A stretch of 64,000 nucleotides of DNA from Halieaceae bacterium (GTDB taxonomy: Bacteria > Pseudomonadota > Gammaproteobacteria > Pseudomonadales > Halieaceae): the NCBI GenBank assembly GCA_902631395.1, contig CACOYM010000011.1, positions 22,651 to 86,650 of the forward strand. Direction: 5' to 3'. Position numbers and translations under genes: made by a program. The notes under the pieces were generated by a model that did not search any database, had not been told where the DNA came from, and saw only the letters and a program-made list of their open reading frames with translations. This document shows positions 56,666-64,000 of this stretch, piece after piece (the stretch's first letter is position 1; every line of letters starts with the position of its first letter).

Positions 56666-57433
56666 ATGAGAATGAAGGAAAAAGTTGTCTTAATCACCGG
56701 CGCAACAGGCGAGATCGGTACGGAGATGACGCGACGATTTCTCACCGAGGGGGCTTCAGTCTTTATTACTGGCCGGTCAGCAGAAAAGCTTGCGGACATG
56801 GTTCAGTCCATGGGCGTCGGAGCGAGACTGAAAACTTGTTTGGTAGATGCTCTTGACGAGTCAGCAGTTTCATTTTCTGTGGAGAGGTGTGTTGCTGAGT
56901 TTGGCGGCATCGACGCGATCATCGCTAACGCAGGCACGGAGGGGAAAGTCCAACCGCTGGAAAAATATTCAGTCGAGGAATTCAACGAAACCCTCCTCGT
57001 AAATGTAACTGGTGTATGGCTCTACCTGAAACATGGACTTCCTCCGATGCGTGCGAGGGGAAGCGGCAGTTTTGTGGCGATATCTTCGGGTGCAGGCATA
57101 GTGGGTTTCCCTGGTTTGTGCCCCTACGCAGCCAGTAAACATGCGGTAAATGGATTAGTGAGAACGGCCTGTCTTGAAAATGCCGGTTTTGGCATAAGAG
57201 TTAATGCGCTGGCGCCGGGACCGACAGATACGCGAATGATGGAATCTGTTGGATTACAAGCTAATTCTAGCGACCCCACGGCTTTTAAGAGCGCTGTCAT
57301 CTCCACGATCCCAATGCAGCGTTACGGAAAAGTAGAGGAGATTGCTAACCTCGCAGTTTTTCTAGCTTCAGAAGACTCGTCTTTTTGTAACGGCGGGGTC
57401 TACATGGCAGACGGAGGATTTACAGCAGCTTGA
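56666..57433 (+). CDS. SDR-family oxidoreductase (candidate sugar/sugar-acid dehydrogenase of the fucose cluster)
   Basis: ITGATGEIGTEM (TGxxxGxG), YAASKHAVNG (YxxxK), NALAPGPTDT. Confidence 0.85.
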   Translation: MRMKEKVVLITGATGEIGTEMTRRFLTEGASVFITGRSAEKLADMVQSMGVGARLKTCLVDALDESAVSFSVERCVAEFGGIDAIIANAGTEGKVQPLEKYSVEEFNETLLVNVTGVWLYLKHGLPPMRARGSGSFVAISSGAGIVGFPGLCPYAASKHAVNGLVRTACLENAGFGIRVNALAPGPTDTRMMESVGLQANSSDPTAFKSAVISTIPMQRYGKVEEIANLAVFLASEDSSFCNGGVYMADGGFTAA

Positions 57434-57893
57434 GTAATTTACCGTGGGAATGGCGTTGCAAGGTTTATGTCTGGGCGGCAAGCATCACACTTGTCACGGC
57501 CGCGGAATCCCCTCGTAAAGGTATTTCAGTGACACATAGGTGGCACAGCTAGGTATGCACAACGCAGCTCGGTACAGCAAAAATGGCTTCATAATTGGGG
57601 TTTGTGTTGCGATGAGGTTCACTGCGATGCGAGGGGGATAAAGTACCAACCGCATAAAATCCCTTGCCCATTGAGGTCATGCCATTTCAAATTTAGCCCC
57701 TAGCGCTGCGCCTATCCCCTTTTGCGAGCAGCTTCCACATCGCATGTCTGGTAAGGTGTTTTGGAGATTCTTGGCGAGTAGATTTAACTAAAAACGAGCA
57801 CTTTTGCATGGCTCTTCCCCCTAGATCGCAACTCAGACGGACTGTAAGTTCGTTATGTGGGGCTCTTAGCTACTGAGGTGCACTGTCGCAACA

Positions 57894-59210
57894 ATGGGAG
57901 ATGGTCTGGTAGCTGTGCGGAAAAACAACGAGATACTTATCGGCGCGGGGCAAATTGTACCGTTCATCTTGGTAACCAGTTTGTTCGCGCTTTGGGGATT
58001 TGCAAACGATCTTACAAACCCATTGGTGAAAGTGTTCAAGGAAGTGCTTCAGATATCGAACACCCAATCTAGCTTCATACAAGTTTCATTTTACTTGGGA
58101 TATTTCACCATGGCGTTGCCGGCAGCTTTGTTTGTCCGTCGACATGGCTACAAACCTGGCATCGCAGCAGGCCTGCTTTTGTATTCGCTCGGCGCTTTCA
58201 TGACCTACCCTGCCACCGTCACCACGAATTTTTGGTTCTTTGTGGCGGCTCTATATGTACTGACCTTTGGTCTCGCCTTTCTAGAGACCAGTGCCAATCC
58301 ATACATTCTCTCGCTAGGGCCAACGAGTACTGCAACCCGTCGGCTCAACTTAGCTCAGGCGTTCAATCCCATAGGATCGCTGTTTGGAATGTTTGTTGCT
58401 GCTAGTTTTGTCATGAGTCAACTTACCTTACTTGAGAAATCTGCCGCCGAAAAAATGAATATGTTGACAGCTGATCCCACGCTATTTCAAAGTCTACAGG
58501 CTGCTGATTTGGCGGTGGTGCGTCTTCCATATCTTGCCGTGGGCGCAGTAACGATGCTGATGTTTCTGGTTTTTGTCGCCTCGCGACTGCCAGAACCCAA
58601 AGACGAGTCAGCAGTGGTAACAGGCCTGGCTGAGTCGATCAAAATACTTGCGAGGAACAAACAATATCGCGAGGGCGTTCTAGCTCAGGCGTTCTACGTT
58701 GGCGCTCAGATTTCTTGCTGGACTTACATCATTCACTACGGTGTTGATGTGCTGGGCCTTTCTGGGACCCAGTCACAGCATTACAACATTCTGGCAATGG
58801 TGCTTTTTTTGGCCGCACGCTTTGGTTGCCTTTGGTTAATGAGAATCTACGATCCAGCGTACCTTCTTCAATTCTTTTCGTCGCTTGCTGCGGTGCTAGT
58901 CATTGGAGCGATGCTGTTCGACAGCATGCTGGGCTTATATTGTCTAATTGCAGTTTCGGGGTGCATGTCGCTTATGTTCCCAACTATTTATGGGCTCTCT
59001 TTGTCAGCGGTGGGTTCACAGACACAAATTGCATCAGCAGGCATGGTTATGGCCATCGCAGGCGGCGCTCTAATGCCATTACTTCAGGCTGTTTTAATCG
59101 ATACGGATCCTTTTCCAGATTTATTTCATACAGTTCAGTTTAGTTTTGTACTGCCGCTTGCATGCTTTTCTGTTGTAGCGTGGTATGCGTCACGTCGCAT
59201 CTTTAGTTGA
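57894..59210 (+). CDS. fucP: L-fucose:H+ symporter FucP-like MFS transporter
   Basis: SLFALWGFANDLTNPLVKVFKEVLQISNTQSSFIQVSFYLGYFTMALPAALFVRRHGYKPGI; FLETSANPYILSLGP. Confidence 0.9.
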   Translation: MGDGLVAVRKNNEILIGAGQIVPFILVTSLFALWGFANDLTNPLVKVFKEVLQISNTQSSFIQVSFYLGYFTMALPAALFVRRHGYKPGIAAGLLLYSLGAFMTYPATVTTNFWFFVAALYVLTFGLAFLETSANPYILSLGPTSTATRRLNLAQAFNPIGSLFGMFVAASFVMSQLTLLEKSAAEKMNMLTADPTLFQSLQAADLAVVRLPYLAVGAVTMLMFLVFVASRLPEPKDESAVVTGLAESIKILARNKQYREGVLAQAFYVGAQISCWTYIIHYGVDVLGLSGTQSQHYNILAMVLFLAARFGCLWLMRIYDPAYLLQFFSSLAAVLVIGAMLFDSMLGLYCLIAVSGCMSLMFPTIYGLSLSAVGSQTQIASAGMVMAIAGGALMPLLQAVLIDTDPFPDLFHTVQFSFVLPLACFSVVAWYASRRIFS

Positions 59211-59241
59211 AAATAAAAATTGGCTGGAGGGACGTTTGGCT

Positions 59242-59589
59242 ATGCAGCAACATGTGTTGATGATCGATTTGGTCGACGATGAGACGATGATAGGGGAATA
59301 CGTTGCATGGCATGCGTCGGGCGCCGTGCCAGCTTCGGTAATAAGTTCGATACGGGACAGTGGCATCACAGCTATGAATATTTACCGGGTTGCTAATAGG
59401 TTGGCGATGGTGATTGAGGTGACTGATGATTTCAGTTTTAAGTCCAAGGCTGTCAGCGACCGTGAAGATCCGGATGTGGTCGCTTGGGAAGCCCTCATGG
59501 CTCGCTTTCAGCGGCCTCTACCATGCGCAGAGCCTGGCGAAAAATGGGTAATTGGCGAGCTCATTTTCAATCTGACAGCTACGAGTTGA
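59242..59589 (+). CDS. L-rhamnose/L-fucose mutarotase-like protein
   Basis: MIDLVDDETMIGEYVAWHASG...SIRDSGITAMNIYRVANRLAMVIEV typical of RhaM/fucose mutarotase family; RBS GGAGGGA upstream of 59242. Confidence 0.82.
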   Translation: MQQHVLMIDLVDDETMIGEYVAWHASGAVPASVISSIRDSGITAMNIYRVANRLAMVIEVTDDFSFKSKAVSDREDPDVVAWEALMARFQRPLPCAEPGEKWVIGELIFNLTATS

Positions 59590-59806
59590 AGATTGAATTT
59601 TGCTAACTGCGAGGTCACTGGACGGCTCTTGAGGTTGACATTGATACTGATCTTATTTCACTCAGCTAATCTGTTCTCGTTCGAGATCGCGGGCTGCCAT
59701 CAGTGTCTCCCATCGGGCCGCCGATAGCATGAAGATATAGTGTCGCGTCTCTATGTTTACATAGCTAAAAGTCCATACAGAACCATAGCTTAAAGGCTGA
59801 AGTTTA

Positions 59807-61114
59807 GTGAATTCGAACCAAATTACGGTGTTATCCGCACAGGATGTGCGGTTTCCGACGTCAGAAACGTCCTCCGGATCAGACGCCATGAATGTCGATC
59901 CGGATTATTCGGCTACGTACATCACGTTGGAAACCGAGAGTGGGGCATGCGGTTACGGTCTGGTTTTCACTATCGGCCGCGGAAATGATTTGTGCTGCCG
60001 CGCCGTAGAAGCGATGGCCGATCGAGTTTTGGGCTATGATTTCGCGAAGATTCAATCGGATATTCTTGGCTTTTATCGGCATCTCCAGGCAGACAGCCAA
60101 CTTCGTTGGCTTGGGCCTGAGAAGGGCCTAATGCATATGGCGGCGGGGGGCATTATGAATGCTGCCTGGGACCTTTGGGCGCGACTCGAACGGAAGCCGC
60201 TTTGGCGACTCTTGTCTGACATGCCACCAGAGCAGTTTATCGCTTGCGTTGACTTTCGATATCTTGAAGATGTGATGTGTCGCAGTGAAGCTTTAGCGTT
60301 GGTTCAGGCTAACGAAGCCACCAAGACGGAACGGATAGATACTCTCAAGAATGAGGGATATCCCGCATACACAACGTCTGCGGGTTGGTTGGGGTATAAC
60401 GACGAGAAGATTGAGTCGCTGGTCCGTGAAGCCGTTGATCAGGGTTTTCGCCATGTCAAACTGAAGATAGGCCAATCATTGGATGACGACTTGCGCAGAG
60501 TGGGCCTGGTGAGAAAATGTGTGGGTGATGACGTAAAAATAATGGTCGACGCAAATCAGATTTGGGAGGTCGATGAGGCTGTTGAGTGGGTAAATTCGCT
60601 CGCCGAGATGCGGCCTTGGTTTATCGAGGAGCCGACAAGTCCCGATGACATCCTGGGTCATCGTGCTATCAAATCCCGAGTTGCTCCAGTGCTAGTGGCC
60701 ACCGGTGAGCAGTGCCATAATCGGGTGATGTTCAAGCAGTTCATCGCACATGACGCCATTGATATTGTGCAAATCGATAGTTGCCGTCTGGCGAGTGTGA
60801 ACGAGATATTGGCGGTATTGCTCATGGCTGCTAAGTATAAAAAGCCGGGCTGCCCACACGCGGGGGGGGTTGGGCTTTGTGAAATGGTCCAGCACCTTTC
60901 CATGGTTGACTATGTTCGCATTTCAGCTGATATGACCGATCGCGTTATCGAGTTTGTGGACCACTTGCACGAGCATTTTGAGGATCCGTGTCAAATTAAG
61001 AATGGTGCTTACGTTACCCCAAGCCAACCCGGGTATAGCACCAAAATGCTCTCGAAATCGATTGACCACTTCGCTTTCCCTGAGGGGCGTGAATGGGTTC
61101 TTAGGTCAGCTTGA
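59807..61114 (+). CDS. L-fuconate dehydratase (enolase superfamily; GTG start)
   Basis: HVKLKIG (KxK), MVDANQIW, PHAGGVGLCEMVQHL catalytic motifs; fuconate dehydratase-like N-terminus DPDYSATYITLET. Confidence 0.92.
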   Translation: MNSNQITVLSAQDVRFPTSETSSGSDAMNVDPDYSATYITLETESGACGYGLVFTIGRGNDLCCRAVEAMADRVLGYDFAKIQSDILGFYRHLQADSQLRWLGPEKGLMHMAAGGIMNAAWDLWARLERKPLWRLLSDMPPEQFIACVDFRYLEDVMCRSEALALVQANEATKTERIDTLKNEGYPAYTTSAGWLGYNDEKIESLVREAVDQGFRHVKLKIGQSLDDDLRRVGLVRKCVGDDVKIMVDANQIWEVDEAVEWVNSLAEMRPWFIEEPTSPDDILGHRAIKSRVAPVLVATGEQCHNRVMFKQFIAHDAIDIVQIDSCRLASVNEILAVLLMAAKYKKPGCPHAGGVGLCEMVQHLSMVDYVRISADMTDRVIEFVDHLHEHFEDPCQIKNGAYVTPSQPGYSTKMLSKSIDHFAFPEGREWVLRSA

Positions 61115-61169
61115 CGATGCGTGGTTCGGTTACTTTATTAGTGTGCTGCAGAGATTGCGTCGGTAACCG

Positions 61170-62216
61170 ATGCTGACTAGGCGGTTGGGCGCCTCAGACC
61201 TTCACGTCTCGGTATTGGGATTTGGCGGGGCTCCACTCGGCAATCTTTACAAGCCGGTTTCTGATAAGGATGCCAGAGATACTCTCACCGCAGCATTAAA
61301 TTGTGGTCTGAATTTCTTTGATACGGCGCCTCATTATGGCGCTGGGCTGAGCGAGCGTCGGATCGGTGACGCGGTTCGTGGGGCTGATATCAAAAACTGC
61401 ATTGTCTCGACAAAGGTTGGTCGTTTACTGTATCCCGATTCAGATGCTGATGTAAAAACTCTTCGACATGGCTTTATGACCCCCATGGCTTTTGAGCAGC
61501 GTTACGACTATAGCTACGACGGCATTATGCGATCCTGGGAGGACAGCCTTATGCGGCTGGGGCTAGCAAGCGTCGACATGCTTCTGGTACATGATATCGG
61601 GTTTGATACTCATCATGAGTTGCATGAGGACCGCTGGACGGAGTTAACGGTGGGAGGGGGTTACCTTGCGCTAGAGAAGTTACGCACAGGCGGCCAGGTA
61701 CGGGCAATTGGACTGGGGGTTAACGAGATAAAGGTTTGCGAGGCAGCACTGGGCGTAGGGCAGTTTGACTGCTTTTTGCTCGGGGGGCGTTACACCTTAC
61801 TCGAGCAAGAGGACGCCCTTGCACTTTTTTCTCGATGCTCAGCTATAGGCACCAGCATCATCGCCGGCAGTCCATTCAACAGTGGCATCCTGATAACAGG
61901 TGCTGCAAGTCCTCAAACCGGAAACTACAACTACGTTCCCGCCACCGCTGAGATTGTGAAGAGGGTGCGGGCAATTGAGACCGTGTGCCGTGATTTTGAT
62001 GTTCCTTTGGCCGCGGCAGCATTGCAATTACCCCTTGCGCATAACGCGGTCGCCTCGGTTATACCCGGACTCTCATCTGTGGCCTCTGTCAATCAAGCGC
62101 TGAGCTGGATCAACACTAGAACTCCGGCAGAGTTTTGGAATGTGCTGAAGGAATCAGACCTTCTTGCGGCCGAGGCGCCAATACCGCTGTTTGAGGATCG
62201 GCATGGAAGTTGTTGA
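61170..62216 (+). CDS. Aldo/keto reductase, L-fucose / D-threo-aldose 1-dehydrogenase-like
   Basis: LGFGGAPLGNLYKPVSDKDA, FFDTAPHYGAGLSERRIGDA. Confidence 0.87.
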   Translation: MLTRRLGASDLHVSVLGFGGAPLGNLYKPVSDKDARDTLTAALNCGLNFFDTAPHYGAGLSERRIGDAVRGADIKNCIVSTKVGRLLYPDSDADVKTLRHGFMTPMAFEQRYDYSYDGIMRSWEDSLMRLGLASVDMLLVHDIGFDTHHELHEDRWTELTVGGGYLALEKLRTGGQVRAIGLGVNEIKVCEAALGVGQFDCFLLGGRYTLLEQEDALALFSRCSAIGTSIIAGSPFNSGILITGAASPQTGNYNYVPATAEIVKRVRAIETVCRDFDVPLAAAALQLPLAHNAVASVIPGLSSVASVNQALSWINTRTPAEFWNVLKESDLLAAEAPIPLFEDRHGSC

Positions 62217-63042
62217 TTCTCATATTCATCTTTGGCGTCGTGCGCGTGGTGACTATGACTGGCTGACTTCAGATTTGAAAGAAATTTTTCGGGACTTTGG
62301 CCCAGAAGATTACGTTTCCGCTAAGGACGGTTTTGAAACTGTTGGTGCGGTTTTGGTGCAGGCAGCCCCTTCGGTTACGGAGACTGAATACTTACTCGAG
62401 CTTGCACGAGATGTTCCGTGGATAAGGGGTGTGGTCGGTTGGATTAATTTTGAATCAAATGCTGTGGCGACACTGCAGCGACTTGCACGTAATCCTTTTT
62501 TTAAGGGTGTGCGGCCAATGTTGCAGGATATTACGCATACCGACTGGGTGCTTAAGCGCGAATTCTCATCAGTTTTCGAGACATTAGATTCACTAAGCCT
62601 TACATTCGATGCTTTGGTACAGCCGCGACATTTGGACGTAATCGCTCGTCTAATGGAACGCCATCCTAATCTGCGTCTGGTCATTGATCATTGTGCTAAG
62701 CCTAATGTTTCTGCTGGGCAATTCGATGATTGGGCAGTAAGCATCGGGCGCCTCGCCGAATTCCCGGGTGTTTTCGTGAAGTTTTCCGGACTCACGACGG
62801 AAGCGAAAAAGGGAGAATCTGCTGCATCAGTTTATGCGCCCTATTTGAAGCATCTCTTCGCCACTTTTGGCGAAGACCGAGTTATGTGGGGGAGTGACTG
62901 GCCCGTTGTGAACTTGAGCACCAGTTTCCAAAAATGGTCTCTAGTCAGCGAGGAATTAATGCGTGATGTATCCTTCGGGCATCGGCAGAAATTTTGGTCT
63001 CGCAATGCGCAGCTTTTCTACGGTCTAGATCTTTCAACATAA
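62203..63042 (+). CDS. L-fuconolactonase, amidohydrolase 2 family
   Basis: MEVVDSHIHLWRRARGDYDWL; VIDHCAKP; VMWGSDWPV. Confidence 0.88.
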   Translation: MEVVDSHIHLWRRARGDYDWLTSDLKEIFRDFGPEDYVSAKDGFETVGAVLVQAAPSVTETEYLLELARDVPWIRGVVGWINFESNAVATLQRLARNPFFKGVRPMLQDITHTDWVLKREFSSVFETLDSLSLTFDALVQPRHLDVIARLMERHPNLRLVIDHCAKPNVSAGQFDDWAVSIGRLAEFPGVFVKFSGLTTEAKKGESAASVYAPYLKHLFATFGEDRVMWGSDWPVVNLSTSFQKWSLVSEELMRDVSFGHRQKFWSRNAQLFYGLDLST

Positions 63043-63663
63043 ACGTTTTCGTTAACGGAATCTGAAAAGATATATCCATACTTATCGAATCGAGCAGTGG
63101 CACAGGGCGAGCGTTCACTCGAAAACAGCAGGTGATGGCTTCTATGTGGCTCTGATAGGATTGTGAAACCATCCACACGTAGTTTTCAGCGCCAACGTCG
63201 GCAACATATTTTCGTACAAAAGTTACTGCGACGCTTGCTAATTTGACTCGGGCGCTATTTATCAATGCTAGCCCTTGCAGCGATATTCCGGCGTCCGATA
63301 ATTTGGTAATCGCGTTCAGGAAGTTTGAAGATCAATTGGTGCGGGTCGGCTTGATTTATTGATGCATAAATCGGCGTCTCACAGATTGTTAAAAACAGCT
63401 TTTCGGTGTGGAAAGATTCTCTGTGTGCCCCTGAATGTGGCGAAATAGAAGGGAATTTACCTCACTGCAGCTTTCGCAATAAATTGGACATCTCAGTGTT
63501 GCTTCGCTGTGTTTTTGAGGCTAGGAAAATGCGACGCTTGGAACTTCTCTGTAAGCGGTCCAATTCCAATCACGACTAGGCGTAATCTTGTGAGAGAAAA
63601 TATACTGACTGCACCGTAACACGATTGCGCACTGTTTATCTCTGGGAGGGGAGCACGAGCGAG

Positions 63664-64000
63664 ATGGCAGATTCTGAGATCACAGAGGTCCTGATTATTG
63701 GCGCTGGAGCTGCTGGCCTTACCGCGGCTGTGGCCGCTCACGATAGCGGCGCGAAAGTGACTGTTATCGAGAAGTGCGCAAAACTTGGCGGCACTGCTGC
63801 GGTTTCTGGCGGTATTGTCTGGGTGCCCAGTAACCCTCAGATGCAAGAAAAGGGCATTCCAGACAATCGGGAGGATGCGCTCGCCTATTTCAGGTCGCTG
63901 GATCACGGCGAGATGAAAGACGACACTCTTGAGGCATTTGTAGATGAGGGAGCCAGCGCACTGAAGTTTCTCACCGAGCGGGGTGCGTTGCAGCTTCACC
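63664..64000 (+). CDS. FAD-dependent dehydrogenase (fumarate reductase/ketosteroid dehydrogenase family), 3'-truncated by window edge
   Basis: Manual translation MADSEITEVLIIGAGAAGLTAAVAAHDSGAKVTVIEKCAKLGGTAAVSGGIVWVPSNPQM; Rossmann GxGxxG. Confidence 0.85.
   Translation, partial: MADSEITEVLIIGAGAAGLTAAVAAHDSGAKVTVIEKCAKLGGTAAVSGGIVWVPSNPQMQEKGIPDNREDALAYFRSLDHGEMKDDTLEAFVDEGASALKFLTERGALQLH

Noticed and set aside
57434-57893. 460-nt region between SDR and fucP as possible hidden gene or RNA
   Set aside because: No ORF, repeat or persuasive structure seen by eye; most simply a promoter region.

Overview
The window is a gammaproteobacterial chromosome segment. Gene content suggests a marine OM60/NOR5-like lineage, but that is inference and untested. 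About 1-51.4 kb is dense, mostly housekeeping sequence: tesA/ybbA/ybbP-type module, mdh, ttcA, a complete ccmABCDEFGHI cytochrome c maturation operon, smc-zipA-ligA, phoBR, a hisC-like gene, a FabH-like KAS III, gltA, sdhCDAB-sucAB-lpd-sucCD, htpG, folE, prmB, aroC, tusA-like, epmC, pdxB, msrB, tRNA-Gly/Glu, a YadGH-type ABC exporter and queF. At 51.37 kb is a tRNA-Ser(GGA) gene. Its 3' end is imperfectly duplicated about 1.1 kb downstream, next to TGGGGGGACA repeats, and a weaker third copy may lie at about 54.28 kb. The low-density stretch 51.5-55.2 kb holds small orphan genes and gene fragments and looks like an eroded tRNA-associated integration hot spot. From 56.7 to 63.0 kb there is a coherent non-phosphorylative L-fucose catabolic cluster (SDR, FucP, mutarotase, fuconate dehydratase, aldo/keto reductase, fuconolactonase). 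The most distinct non-ordinary signals are the tRNA-Ser att scar, a degraded SixA phosphohistidine phosphatase pseudogene behind htpG, a 35-nt dispersed intergenic repeat, a consensus-like sigma-32 promoter for htpG, and inverted repeats ahead of sucA and sucC. I found no convincing CRISPR array, integrase, transposase, recognisable defence locus or entirely new multi-gene system.
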